Shown here piece by piece: positions 53,101-58,600 of a stretch of 64,000 bases of DNA. The notes under the pieces are model-generated. The model did no database searches. It was not told where the DNA came from and saw only the letters and a program-made list of their open reading frames with translations. This DNA comes from Margaritifera margaritifera (Eukaryota > Mollusca > Bivalvia > Unionida > Margaritiferidae), in the NCBI GenBank assembly GCA_029931535.1, contig JAQPZY010001560.1:3844001-3908000 (forward strand), written 5' to 3'. Positions within the stretch are counted from its first letter, which is position 1. Every line of letters starts with the position of its first letter. The position numbers and the translations under genes are program-made.

Positions 53101-56100
53101 TAATTGATCCTGGTATCAAAGGTCAAGGTCACAGGGTTTCCAATTAATTGCAATACAGGGCACTAATAAGTAGCAGCATGTTTATCACAATCAGCCGTGT
53201 CCTTAGCATTAGTAAATTCATTTGATACTTTTTTGTCCGAAATAAAAAGCAGCAGTTTACAGGCAATGGTCAGTGGAAAAAAGACAGTGGAATTTTCTAT
53301 GAGATATAACCTTGACCTTGACACTTGGTCAGGCATGTGTCTTTATATCATTAACATTACTATATTATTGTGATGATGTCATAAAAAAGTGGCAGTATCA
53401 TGATACAACTTTATGCTCATGATGACATCACTAATATCTTTTGTTTTCATACATGCATTGTCAGATTTGTCACATATTAGCAGAGGAATGGAATGGTTAA
53501 AAGGTAGTCACTGGGGTTGTTTGGTCATGTGTTATTATGGCTGCAGCAACATCATCATGGGTGAGATGATAAATTTACAGATTTTGTGGTTGCAAATTCA
53601 TTTTAATCTAGTCCTAGATAAATAGATGCAAAATCCATGACTTCTGATTACAGGTTAGAGCCTCTTTATAGTAGGTTAAAATATTTGGTTTACTTAATCC
53701 ATTCCTTGTTAAAATTAATAAATTCAGTAATTGTTGAAACTTTTAAATAAGAAAATAAATTTTGTCATGCTTTTTATAATATAGTTTTCTTTTGTGACAA
53801 ATGTTTTTATGCACTACATTCATCACTAAAGTTAAAGAACTAAAAGATTAAAGTAAAACAGTTCTTTAAATGCTTAACATAACTAAACCCCAGCAGGCTT
53901 GGGGATTTAGAATAGGCTCGATGCGTCCTCCTGATTGGCATAGGAGGTGACAAGGAGAGATGCTAGTTGCAGTTGCTCGGTAGTAGCATGCTGACCTTAG
54001 AACCAAAGTGGTGCAGGTTCAAATCCTACCATTGGATCTGCTGGAGTCAGTTACTGTGGTGTGTCTTTGGACAAGGCATTAAATAACTTACTAAACCAAG
54101 CCATTAAATAACCTACCAAACCAAGCCATTAAATAACCTACCAAACCAAGCCATTAAATAACCTACTAAACCAAGCCATTAAATAACCTACCAAACCAAG
54201 CCATTAAAATAACCTACCAAACCAAGCCATTAAATAACCTACTAAACCAAGCCATTAAATAACCTACCAAACCAAGCCATTAAATAACCTACCAAACCAA
54301 ACCAATAAATAACCTACCAAACCAAGCCATTAAATTACTAAACTCTATCCAAATACATATTTGCACATTTTTTCGCTGATAGTTTTTTTTTATTTGTAAT
54401 CTGATGGAAAAATGTTGGTGACAGATTTTGTAATGACTACCATCTTTACAAAATGTAAACAGTAACATTTTGGTTGATGTTAATGGTATTATTACAGATA
54501 TATTCACCCATGATCAATTTCTATTAATATCACATATTTCAGATTGAATTACTTGGATAAACAGTTAGCAGGCCTGGCATCGACCCTTAGTGACAACTCC
54601 CAGTCGCTTCTGACATACAGAAACAGTTTGGTACAAGGAGAGCATGAGATTCACCCCATCACTCTTAAACAGGCAGCTCAGAGGAGATATGGCAAACGAA
54701 AGGCCGAACAAAGCAGTGAGTACAAGTCTTTCTTTTTTGTGTGCCTCACCTGTGTAAGCATGGTGAGATAGAGTTATTGCTCTTACAGCGGTGATAGCGT
54801 TTTCAATTTTATAGTTTATAGTTTGTTTTTTTAAGGATACAATGGGGGGGGGGGGGAAGGGATGTGATTTTAGCACACAGATGCTACGGGGTTTAGTGGA
54901 ACAATTGTGAATATGTAAAATTTGAATATCAGTACTAATCACAGATTCAGTGGAAGGAGGCACTAGTTTCATGGTTATTTGGTCTCTTTGGTAGGACTTA
55001 GGACCATCAGATAAAATTACATTTATGATTCATGTATGAACAGTCCGATTCCTTCTAACTCCTGGATCTCAAAGTAATTATCATTAGTAAAGTTCTGATG
55101 TGAAGCATGCGGGTTTGGCCTACACATGTAATTTGCATATTAGTCTTGATTTGACTGACGTATATTCCATTCATTTAGCATAACCTCATAAGAATCTGTA
55201 AATTTAATAAAAAAATTAAAAAAATTCTAAACTAAATTGACACCCAGACATGGAAAAAAAGGTTAGTATAATAAAAAGATCTTGATATATGAATCTTCAT
55301 ACTTTTGATTGGGGGAGTGTCTCAGAAGATTGTGAAAGAAACATTCAGTATAGGGCTGTGCAACTTGCAAACAAATGATTTCAGAGCCCGACCACAGTAG
55401 TTGGATAAAAAAAGAACATTGAAATGATTGTACACGTGATAAATAAAGGTCGTACATTTTTTCACAGAATAACTTTCATTCTGGAGTAAGTTCATTGCGA
55501 TTGGTTGCACTTAGGGTAATAAAGAACGTCTAGATGTTAGATTCTAGAGTTTAAAGGTCAGAGGTCAATATCATGGTAAGTCTAAAAAGGAAATAATAGT
55601 TTCCGCACAGTAAGTTTACTTCAAGACTGCATACCTTAACCAAAGGTCTAGGTGATTGAGACCTGTTGATCAATATTTTCCAGTGTCACCATGCCGCTGC
55701 TAGTGCCTACATAGAGAAATATTAAACACGGGGTGGGCATATAATGTGCCATTCACATTACTGTTGTTAAATATTCTCTTCTCTCTCCCAGTTCCAAATG
55801 AAGATTCATCTAACCTTAGTGACCAGTCTCATTGGTCAGATGCCCAAACCCCTGCCCCTCATCTTGGTATGCCCCAGCATGCCTCAACAGCAGTAAAACG
55901 ACGGCGTATGGATGAAGATAGCAATCAATCAGAGATAGATGGATCTGAACACGACTACCAAGATTCGTGAGTGTATTTACATTTTTTTGTTTTAGCTTTT
56001 TTGTTGGAGATCCTTTTCACCATGTGTAAATGTTACATATTCCATTTCAATATATCACATCTTGTCTGTTTGTCATAAACACCTCGTCCCTTCATCAAAG

Positions 56101-57135
56101 AAGTTGGAGGGGATATAGCCATTTTTCCCATTCTTTCAAAAATGTTTGTTTCCCCTCAATATCTCTAACCCTATATCACCAACACTTATGAAAATTGATA
56201 TATGGATGCAGTTCAGGTAGAGGAACTCTGTCAAATAAAACTAGGTCACAGTGACCTAATTTGCATGCTTGAGCGACTTGTGTATTTTCAGTTGTTTGTT
56301 ACACCCTCTATCTTGGACTGTATTTCACCTACACTTGTGAAAATTGGAATGTAGACACATCTGAATGAAAGTAACTAAACTATACCAAAACTAGGCCAGT
56401 GTGACCTAACTTGCACACTTTAATGACTTGTTTAGGGCTCCGCATCTATGATAATGACCTTTTCCATCTGTGTCTGTCCATCCATTCACACTTCATGGAA
56501 CCAGATCCTTTTTAGCTTCCAGTAAAAGTCTTTGTATGTTTTGACACGTTAAATTAAAAATTTGTACACTTTTCCAAATGTATAGGACAAGTCATCCCCA
56601 TGAGATTAATTGCATACAGCATCAAAATAAATTGTTGATAAAATTTGACTTGATGTTCTCAGATATAAGATGTTTGTGAATGTAGTTGCTCACCCCACTC
56701 CATTTTAAAAAATAAGTAATATACAAATTTGGTTCCAAAAATATGCAGCTCCTGTACAGATAGGTTGGAATTACAAAATTTGCAAACACAGACCTAGGGT
56801 AGAAAATTTGGATTCATTGAGGTGTTCATTGTTGCTTAATGTCACTGTTTTGGACATTGATTCATAAGAATACTACATCAAATTTATGCATGCCATCTTA
56901 AGTGGAATTCAGCATGTTTGTGCGATTGTTTGAATCCTTTTCCTGCATACTTGACAAAATGTTGTGAATCTTTGAAGAGAATCAGTTGATTTGGATTGTT
57001 TCAAGATTTGATTGAATTTTTTGTTGTGTTTTTTTTTGTTTATGTTTATGTCATATTTGTTGTTGATGTGATTTTTTGTTATTTCTAAACTTCTTTCATC
57101 ATCTGAATGTGGTATTGCCTAGTTGGACAGATTTG
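1122..57135 (+). CDS. Cohesin subunit SA (STAG/Scc3 family), C-terminal part, spliced
   Basis: Join of 1122-1192, 3867-3954, 6026-6106, 9324-9416, 16133-16283, 28622-28755, 30995-31096, 35962-36033, 40967-41043, 50996-51121, 54543-54715, 55792-55966 and probably 57123-57135, about 450 codons. All junctions are AG/GT and every phase is compatible. The peptide follows vertebrate STAG1/STAG2 in order without gaps: an acidic EDDAY segment, a [12 protein letters not shown] segment, a [10 protein letters not shown] helix, [27 protein letters not shown], and AFLEVL...KQDKKTV. STAG proteins are HEAT-repeat subunits that bind the RAD21 kleisin and load or retain cohesin on chromatin in the nucleus. 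The N-terminal part, including the stromalin-conservative domain, is upstream of the window. The tail is low complexity with a basic KRRR cluster (possible nuclear signal) and acidic/serine runs. Family assignment is firm; STAG1 versus STAG2 cannot be decided, as invertebrates often have a single SA gene. Confidence 0.95.
2022..2162. mobile_element. Small MITE with TA target duplication
   Basis: Left end TACTGTAAAACAT and the reverse complement of the right end TACAGTCAAACAT match at 11 of 13 bases, with TA at both borders. Inside are repeated TTATCTGACC and CCAGATAATTGG motifs, as in many TA-inserting elements whose ends read TTATC(C)GAC. About 137 bp, non-coding. Confidence 0.55.
3575..3836 (+). 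repeat. Degenerate tandem array, ~28-35 bp unit
   Basis: About eight units built on gtgacatgattt.tatggcatgacaagtcaca. Starts of the acatgat core fall at 3584, 3618, 3650, 3684, 3712, 3741, 3773 and 3807. It ends about 30 bp before the exon 2 acceptor. An 82-codon minus-strand frame here is a by-product of the repeat. Confidence 0.85.
3867..3954 (+). CDS. SA exon 2 (88 nt)
   Basis: Acceptor ttcttgtag, donor GAG|gtgagt. The first base completes the codon split from the previous exon. It then reads [20 protein letters not shown] followed by IENPGLPDE. This matches the STAG segment [20 protein letters not shown]; the W..W/D..L pattern is conserved. It ends in phase 0. It lies about 30 bp downstream of a degenerate tandem array. 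Confidence 0.95.
3955..6025 (+). other. Intron 2
   Basis: The first ~480 bp is unassigned. From about 4434 to the acceptor the intron is a single composite repeat array. Confidence 0.9.
4434..6003 (+). repeat. Composite repeat A, copy 1 (stem-loop head, ~140-bp internal units, fixed tail)
   Basis: Head at 4434: AGCTCTACCTG, a short loop, then CCAGGAGAGCT, an imperfect stem-loop followed by tatggg. The body has about ten degenerate units of ~110-150 bp, each with ctagttggtcctaaatgaaa, a ccaatatggccaccacagt core, gccatcttgaaaatcttg and ggggttttcacc. The tail runs from agcagctaatttgaaaatgt to gagggactcatgtt. The same head-body-tail order recurs elsewhere in the window. Confidence 0.85.
6026..6106 (+). 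CDS. SA exon 3 (81 nt)
   Basis: Acceptor is a long T tract ending ttcttcag; donor AAG|gtaagt. Exactly 27 codons, [20 protein letters not shown] then DEHNPDK, matching STAG [20 protein letters not shown]. Symmetrical phase 0. The acceptor pyrimidine tract directly follows the end of a composite repeat array. Confidence 0.95.
6485..7703. mobile_element. hAT-like non-autonomous element with flanking duplication
   Basis: Left end AAGGTTCCCATGGTCATGG; the right end reads inward as TAGGGTTCCTACACTA, so both ends carry (A)GGTTCC. The 7-bp sequence CCTTGAC flanks both sides (6478-6484 and 7704-7710). Ends in the style (C)AGGGTTCC with 7-8-bp duplications are typical of hAT elements. The left portion has internal aatggaaaagtc repeats. 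No transposase frame is visible in its 1.2 kb. Confidence 0.6.
7798..7935 (+). mobile_element. tRNA-derived SINE
   Basis: Pol III A-box-like TGGCTCAGAGGTTA and B-box-like AGGTTCTAATCCTACC lie about 50 bp apart. They are followed by ggtgtgtccttgagcaaagc, which resembles a conserved central domain found in several metazoan SINEs, and a tail with taaataacct. Two further copies are in the window. Confidence 0.75.
8620..8753. mobile_element. Right-end fragment of CAGTCAAACC MITE
   Basis: The segment from gctgactgcggaaggcaggt to gttaggacaggtttgactata is homologous to the right third of the complete element at 40432-40928, including gcaggtgactgttaca and aggtgaccgcta. No matching left end was found. 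Confidence 0.6.
9324..9416 (+). CDS. SA exon 4 (93 nt)
   Basis: Acceptor ataattacag, donor GAG|gtaggt. 31 codons beginning [20 protein letters not shown] and ending QDKISEE. It aligns with STAG [20 protein letters not shown]. Phase 0 at both ends. Confidence 0.95.
9824..10015 (+). mobile_element. tRNA-derived SINE, second copy
   Basis: A box TGGCTCAGTGGTTA, degraded B box GGGTTCGAATAAT, then tggtgtttccttgggcaaag, ctttactcc and gactaaataacct as in the 7.8-kb copy. It directly adjoins the 3' terminus of a minus-strand LINE. Confidence 0.72.
10030..10870 (-). pseudogene. 3' fragment of a non-LTR (LINE) retrotransposon
   Basis: Read on the minus strand, the C-terminal part of a LINE protein is visible with frame breaks. 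It has [20 protein letters not shown], a [18 protein letters not shown] stretch and an MS..RLPK.IFYGELNKGKRS-like stretch. It ends in a zinc-finger-like [20 protein letters not shown] near 10100. This order (LRxLxxIKWQDxxPNT, RxxKxxFYGEL, C..C...F.A.IGLISH.R.H) is a widespread LINE C-terminus. A 3' UTR with a tgtcatggtcatcctcgaac motif and an AACAACAATAAC-like tail follows at the low-coordinate end. It is 5'-truncated and carries stops. Confidence 0.8.
10970..11026. repeat. GT then TA microsatellite
   Basis: A short (TG)n run passes into an uninterrupted (TA)n run of about 40 bp. A 99-codon frame across it is not a gene. Confidence 0.95.
11453..11752 (+). repeat. 50-bp tandem array, six units
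   Basis: Units of exactly 50 bp start at 11453, 11503, 11553, 11603, 11653 and 11703. Each runs ctttgtacatactgacatt, ccataccaaaacatgg and ccctatgaccca. Divergence is only a few substitutions per unit, so the expansion is fairly recent. There are no spacers, so this is not a CRISPR-like structure. Confidence 0.95.
11975..12477. mobile_element. MITE with GGTTCATACA ends, copy 1 (left end eroded)
   Basis: The right end gctgtatgaaccatg equals that of the better copy at 15585-16059. The left end is eroded (catgatttgtacaacc). The interior shares ccttgaaaa.tacttgaattggagggttgc, aaactgaataaaatatatca and the tagtggcgcactaattagtt-like block. A (TAAA)n run sits at about 12198-12222. Confidence 0.75.
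13480..14095 (+). repeat. Degenerate ~150-bp units with AGGTCA motifs
   Basis: About four units, each with ccaaactttgtggatggctt, gcacttgggg, a ttgattttggggtcaaa block and aaaggtcaaggtcac-like sequence. A single related unit occurs at 55470-55650. Confidence 0.8.
14096..14800 (+). repeat. Second array, ~160-bp units
   Basis: Units share gatgaaacttggtatac, atatatcatcattagaagat, caaggtcacag and tttccatcacactttcca-like blocks. Four degenerate units are recognisable; a poly-G run lies at about 14334-14347. Confidence 0.75.
15585..16059. mobile_element. MITE with GGTTCATACA ends, copy 2 (both ends intact)
   Basis: Left CATGGTTCATACAGCC and the reverse complement of the right end CATGGTTCATACAACC match at 15 of 16 bases. 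It is 475 bp, non-coding and AT-rich. The right end is 73 bp before the exon 5 acceptor. A right-end-only fragment lies at 52812-52912. Confidence 0.75.
16133..16283 (+). CDS. SA exon 5 (151 nt)
   Basis: Acceptor ttctttctatag, donor GATG|gtaaac. 50 codons plus one base: [20 protein letters not shown], then [20 protein letters not shown], then [10 protein letters not shown]. This aligns with the STAG segment AFMLLCDLLMIFSHQL and [20 protein letters not shown]. It ends inside the acidic loop that in vertebrates precedes the [10 protein letters not shown] helix. The donor is followed at once by an open extension that is intronic. A MITE copy ends 73 bp before this exon. Confidence 0.97.
16751..16953. 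mobile_element. Foldback MITE, copy 1
   Basis: The ends CACTTACAAGTAGAGT and CACTTATGAGTAGAGT (right end reverse-complemented) are inverted repeats. The arms carry cacagacccagatctaccat and gcagatctgggtctat, which are themselves inverted, around a conserved agtaatcagtagaacaaaca centre. Two more copies lie at 58601-58794 and 59667-59869. Confidence 0.8.
17340..18590 (+). repeat. 39-bp minisatellite, about 32 units
   Basis: The unit is gaggtacttggaggggaatc followed by aacaataggctcagggata. Variants alternate ggctca/ggcaca/ggatca, and a ggggga-g version with ttaacaatag recurs at spacing that suggests higher-order duplication. Because 39 is a multiple of three, long frames stay open on both strands (13-residue periods such as [13 protein letters not shown]). 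These are by-products: no start context, splice sites or protein-like composition supports coding. Confidence 0.95.
21785..22455 (+). repeat. Composite repeat A, copy 2 (no head)
   Basis: Begins inside a unit (ttcctcctgaatggaaagtc). It has about four ~120-150 bp units with the ggccaccatggtggctatct core and ends with the family tail (cagagatagtttcaacactg ... gggactcttgtt). The stem-loop head is missing, so it is 5'-truncated. Confidence 0.8.
24418..24473 (+). repeat. Short tandem, ~21 bp unit
   Basis: Three near-identical copies of actcacactacgtgatcttt. It is followed by a poly-A run at about 24518-24536. Confidence 0.8.
25250..25980. repeat. Serial hairpin repeats
   Basis: Three related blocks are spaced ~290 bp apart. 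Each has a left arm ending in ...gagtcagaatttt and a right arm caaaatt.tgatccag. The last block (25882-25979) forms the clearest hairpin: ggaaaattccacc against ggtggaattttcc. Between the blocks, ttaatttggtt and attcataatgatgaacagact/acaataataatggataaact recur. It resembles a tandemly duplicated foldback element. Confidence 0.6.
28622..28755 (+). CDS. SA exon 6 (134 nt)
   Basis: Acceptor ctgctttacag, donor AAG|gtatgt. The first two bases finish an Asp codon. The exon then reads [39 protein letters not shown] and HYMK. It matches STAG [20 protein letters not shown] and the ADIFKHYMK segment, one of the best-conserved parts of the family. The preceding intron is over 12 kb, the longest in the window. 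Confidence 0.97.
28756..30994 (+). other. Intron 6
   Basis: Mostly composite repeat A copy 3. The last ~550 bp before exon 7 is unassigned. Confidence 0.9.
28872..30437 (+). repeat. Composite repeat A, copy 3 (head to tail)
   Basis: Head TTAGCTCTACTGGTCATAGA then gagcttatgggatgg. About ten units follow; ctagttggt-type starts fall near 29492, 29635, 29771 and 29918, a ~140-bp period. The tail is ttcagcagtccacagttaaa ... cttcaagggactcttgtttt. This is the most complete copy. Confidence 0.88.
30995..31096 (+). CDS. SA exon 7 (102 nt)
   Basis: Acceptor is a T tract ending tttcag; donor CAG|gtgata. 34 codons, [20 protein letters not shown] followed by [14 protein letters not shown]. It aligns with [24 protein letters not shown] and AKTLILSLQQ. 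Symmetrical phase 0. Confidence 0.96.
32212..33205 (+). repeat. Composite repeat A, copy 4
   Basis: Head AGCTCTACTGGTCATAGACC then agaagaactgatgggatgg, six or so units, and the tail aagaaatggtcttatcttaa ... ccttcaagtgagtcatgtt. Part of the tail (cttaaaaagaagaaatggt) is duplicated at about 33105-33135. Confidence 0.85.
33206..33900 (+). repeat. Degenerate ~145-bp array following copy 4
   Basis: About five units with blocks caaacttggtaggatt, ggacatgctcaaccagaa-like sequence, ggtgtggcttccatagcaac and caggtggaaaacc. Not related to composite A in detail. Confidence 0.7.
34060..34110 (+). repeat. Composite repeat B terminal fragment
   Basis: GGTGAGCAGTATCAGACCTA then cttgtgactcttgtt is a version of the terminal sequence of the element at 60296-61803 (ggtgagtgatctcaggccca). 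A similar fragment is at about 211-246. Confidence 0.5.
34217..34745 (+). repeat. Composite repeat A, copy 5 (short)
   Basis: Begins within a unit (gggttttcattgaaagactt), has about three units, then the standard tail gaagaaatggtcttatcttt ... gtcagtccctttgaggatct. Confidence 0.82.
35962..36033 (+). CDS. SA exon 8 (72 nt)
   Basis: Acceptor atctatttcag, donor AAG|gtaaga. 24 codons starting [20 protein letters not shown] and ending QSIK. It matches STAG [20 protein letters not shown]...IK. Phase 0 at both ends. Confidence 0.94.
36238..36288 (+). CDS. Candidate cassette exon, 51 nt, between SA exons 8 and 9
   Basis: The stretch is bounded by a strong acceptor (ccttcttttccag) and donor (CAT|gtaagt). 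It is exactly 17 stop-free codons in phase 0, reading [17 protein letters not shown]. It falls between two exons that join in phase 0, so inclusion would keep the frame. Vertebrate STAG proteins read straight from IK into ELARRF, so a constitutive exon is unlikely. It may be a chance pair of splice sites or the 5' region of the adjacent DIRS-like relic. Confidence 0.2.
37367..38478 (+). mobile_element. pogo/Tigger-like DNA transposon with TA duplication
   Basis: The ends CAGTGGTCCCCCTCTT are perfect inverted repeats (left at 37367, right ending 38478) and are flanked by TA on both sides. Sub-ends contain cgctttatacggccac and ccttttataaggccac. It is 1112 bp, much shorter than an autonomous Tigger. 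It sits within the DIRS-like relic, so it inserted later. Confidence 0.85.
37966..38211 (+). pseudogene. N-terminal fragment of Tigger/pogo-type transposase
   Basis: Inside the TIR element, an 82-codon frame contains [18 protein letters not shown] and [13 protein letters not shown]. These fit the CENP-B-type helix-turn-helix start of pogo/Tigger transposases (LSLE.KV.VI.L...G.S, then A.KF.VGK.QI). The DDE catalytic region is absent, so the element was formed by internal deletion and cannot encode an active enzyme. Confidence 0.65.
40432..40928. mobile_element. CAGTCAAACC MITE, complete copy
   Basis: Left CAGTCAAACCTGTC and the reverse complement of the right end CAATCAAACCTGTC are terminal inverted repeats with TA at both borders (40430-40431, 40929-40930). 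The sub-ends carry gtggccaccc and ggtgaccg motifs. The centre is a TTG/TTC/TTA-rich low-complexity tract (about 40558-40620). Non-coding. Confidence 0.8.
40967..41043 (+). CDS. SA exon 9 (77 nt)
   Basis: Acceptor gttatcactag, donor ATAG|gtaagg. 25 codons plus two bases: [20 protein letters not shown] then VAAMH. It aligns residue by residue with STAG [20 protein letters not shown]. It follows directly on the SIK end of exon 8. A 497-bp TA-flanked MITE ends 38 bp before it. Confidence 0.97.
44130..44178. repeat. CT microsatellite inside the LINE
   Basis: An uninterrupted (CT)n of about 49 bp has grown within the LINE linker region; the frame upstream translates to an LS run. Confidence 0.95.
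44350..45855. other. Unassigned insertion in the LINE
   Basis: LINE coding similarity stops near 44350 and resumes near 45860 where only a short spacer is expected. The ~1.5 kb between shows no recognisable coding or clear terminal repeat. It may be several decayed insertions. Confidence 0.45.
46436..47616. mobile_element. DNA transposon with AGAGATGCCAACCC ends, inserted in LINE
   Basis: The inverted ends AGAGATGCCAACCC match perfectly over 14 bp. LINE sequence reads GACCTATTC before it and TATTCAACCTAGG after it, giving a TATTC duplication. Removing the element restores the LINE reading DLFNLGLRG. About 1.2 kb with no transposase visible; superfamily not assigned. Confidence 0.7.
48040..50265 (+). 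repeat. Composite repeat A, copy 6, interrupted
   Basis: Units run from 48045 to 49150 and resume at 50056 after a transposon. Early units keep the ctagttggtcctaaat and ccaccatggtagccatcttg blocks; later ones (48680 onward) are much more diverged. No head is visible. Confidence 0.78.
49151..50055. mobile_element. DNA transposon with CATACATGCCAACC ends
   Basis: Perfect 14-bp inverted ends, flanked by AAAAAG on both sides, inside a composite repeat unit. The subterminal attacgctttttt and ttacgctttttttg motifs are inverted-like copies. The end core ATGCCAACC is shared with the element at 46436-47616. No transposase frame. Confidence 0.72.
50790..50930 (+). repeat. Solo composite repeat A tail
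   Basis: ggagtttctcaggaatatca, gagatggtttcaatacttag, the aagaataaaa block and gcatcagtccctttgatagt ctcttgtt are the family's fixed tail without its units. A second solo tail is at about 35615-35752. Confidence 0.75.
50996..51121 (+). CDS. SA exon 10 (126 nt)
   Basis: Acceptor atgatttcag, donor ACAGT|gtatgt. The first base completes Arg; the exon then reads [20 protein letters not shown] and [20 protein letters not shown]. This is the STAG DGIEFAF...PPPNLAFLEVLSEF segment, with KQDKKTV in place of RQDKKTV. The GT of the last codon is completed by the next exon. Confidence 0.96.
51340..52440 (+). repeat. Degenerate ~140-165-bp units
   Basis: Repeating blocks are tggttt.ctgcaggataactt, gttggattttaaccagcttt, atgcagctttatattgatga, gaccttgaatgagttcaat and agaggagttatggcccctga. 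About six units, interrupted at about 52100-52280. Confidence 0.8.
52135..52278. mobile_element. Possible Tigger-style MITE remnant
   Basis: The right part, ccttatagtgagggattgct then gta, has the form of a pogo/Tigger end (TACAGCAATCCCTC inward). The left counterpart (tatactgccagtaagaccac) is only loosely similar. It interrupts the surrounding repeat array. Confidence 0.35.
53960..54072 (+). mobile_element. tRNA-derived SINE, third copy
   Basis: It carries gttgctcggtagtagcatgc (A-box region), B-box GGTTCAAATCCTACC, and gtggtgtgtctttggacaag, the same central block as the other two SINEs. Its tail has expanded into the adjacent minisatellite. Confidence 0.68.
54073..54340 (+). repeat. 25-bp minisatellite grown from a SINE tail
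   Basis: About ten to eleven copies of ccattaaataacctaccaaa plus ccaag. The unit contains ttaaataacct, the tail sequence of the SINEs at 7.9 and 9.9 kb. Units are nearly identical, so the expansion is young. Confidence 0.9.
54543..54715 (+). CDS. SA exon 11 (173 nt)
   Basis: Acceptor cacatatttcag, donor AGCA|gtgagt. It reads [40 protein letters not shown] and [16 protein letters not shown]. The ITYRNSL motif corresponds to STAG PLISYRNSLVTGGED and the upstream part to VHSYLEKFLTEQM. After this point the protein becomes basic and low complexity, as in other SA tails. Confidence 0.95.
54716..55791 (+). other. Intron 11
   Basis: Poly-G run near 54844-54856, one ~150-bp AGGTCA-type repeat unit at about 55470-55650, otherwise unassigned. 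Confidence 0.88.
55792..55966 (+). CDS. SA exon 12 (175 nt), disordered tail
   Basis: Acceptor ctctctcccag, donor GATTC|gtgagt. In frame it reads [20 protein letters not shown], a proline-rich stretch, [20 protein letters not shown] and HDYQDS. The SEHD stretch corresponds to SEPDF in vertebrate STAG tails and KRRR is a possible nuclear signal. Read-through of the donor meets TGA at 55968-55970, so a retained intron would end the protein there. Confidence 0.9.
55967..57122 (+). other. Intron 12
   Basis: Contains two ~165-bp units at about 56090-56440 sharing cttgtgaaaattg, aactaggtcacagtgaccta and cttgtgtattt blocks. The rest is unassigned. Confidence 0.75.
57123..57135 (+). CDS. Probable SA microexon (13 nt)
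   Basis: Thirteen bases between acceptor ggtattgcctag and donor TTG|gtgagt. The first base completes the TC left by exon 12 as serine, then TGG ACA GAT TTG gives WTDL, ending in phase 0. The result, DYQDSSWTDL, resembles the SWLGQPKLEDL turn that follows SEPDF in vertebrate STAG1/2. Both phases fit, but 13 bp is too short for similarity alone. Confidence 0.6.
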
Positions 57136-58600
57136 GTGAGTGTCAGATTCCACCCATTGTTTCATTTGTAAAATTTAACCACAAATTTAAAATAGCATAT
57201 TTAAAGCCGGTATTTCTGTTCTAAACCAAATATTAAATCAAAAATAGTGTTTGCAATCTTGAAAATTGTAAATGTATTTGCTTCTTATTTAGTAAATTGT
57301 TATTAAACTTTAAATCATATCTAAAATTTAGGTTCCTGCTCAGTGTTTCAGCAGCAACTAGAGTGAATCAGGTTCTTGAGGTTTGCTATTTTCCCCAAGT
57401 GATTTTCAAACCTTTGGATTCTAAAATTTGAATCTAATGGGTCTATACATTTTTAAAAAAATGGGGATTTAAAAAATGCTTTTAGAATCATCTTGTATTG
57501 CAATGGAAAGGATGTATATGTTTGTAATAAGCAAACACTATCTCTTTAGTTTATTTAGCTCATCAGCATAAAATCTAAATCCTTCTGTATGTCTGTATAT
57601 CTGTGTCACCATGTCGGTCTGTCTGGATATATGACTTGAAGTTAAAAAAATGTCGTCCCAAGTTGAATCCCAGTTGGGAAAAGTATTTCAAAAAGTTCAT
57701 GCATACTTATTGCTAGCCATGTAAATTTTCCTTAAAATCTAGAATTCCAGACTTGTGAGTCTGGTTTGTGTTCTGAATCAACCAGAGGAAATCTTTATAA
57801 GACTTGCTTCCTTTTCTCACTCCCGTCTCTTCCATTAGTGCCTACACATTCATATAATTGGACTCTAAACAGTGTTCTTAAGCATAAAAAGTTAAAATTA
57901 GAGGTAGGACTTTGCCTTGTTTTTTTTCACTGAAGGACCATTATGTGTTTACTTTTGGGAAAAGTTCCAGTTTGTGTGTTCTTGTACATTATCATCACTG
58001 TTAAAAGCATTCCTGACAGAAAGATGACTGCATAAACAAAACAGCAGATGATGGGATTCTACTCAGAACTGTTGATATTCCTCTTGCAGTCTACACTAAT
58101 TAGACCCTACATTGAGATGCAGGAGTCCTATATTAATCACCTTTACCATCTGTCCATCTTCATGTCTGCTCACACTTGTTGTAACCAGCATAACTCTGCA
58201 ACCTTTAAATATGATTGGATGCCATTTGATATGTAAATTGCCTATTGCCTGTTGATGTGCCTTGTAAAGGTTTCATCTTTTCAGATCCAATTTTGATTAG
58301 AGTTATTGTCCTTTTTCTATCAATATTACATCTCCGCTACAGCATAAGCTGGAATGGAACCTTTGATTACAGAGGTGCAGATTTAGTGTATTAACCAATA
58401 TGTAGCTGAAGATGCCTTAGTGCTTAATGATCATCTTTATTGATTTTGATACTTGGCATTAGTGCTAATGGTCCATGACATGATCAAATTGTAAAGAATT
58501 CCCAGATCACTCTGATTTGGTAGTTCCTGAAAGAATAAAGTTGCTACAGTAACATGCATCACCAAAAAACACCATGACTATGCTTTCTAATGACCATCGA

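Larger units (their letters stand above)
51122..54542 (+). other. Intron 10
   Basis: Contains degenerate ~145-bp units (51340-52440), a TIR-element remnant, a MITE right end (52812-52912), AGGTCA-bearing sequence near 53000-53140, and a SINE with its minisatellite. Region 53140-53880 shows nothing assignable. Confidence 0.88.

Noticed and set aside
54565..54972. 135-codon minus-strand open frame
   Set aside because: Antisense shadow of SA exon 11 and the following intron, including the poly-G run.
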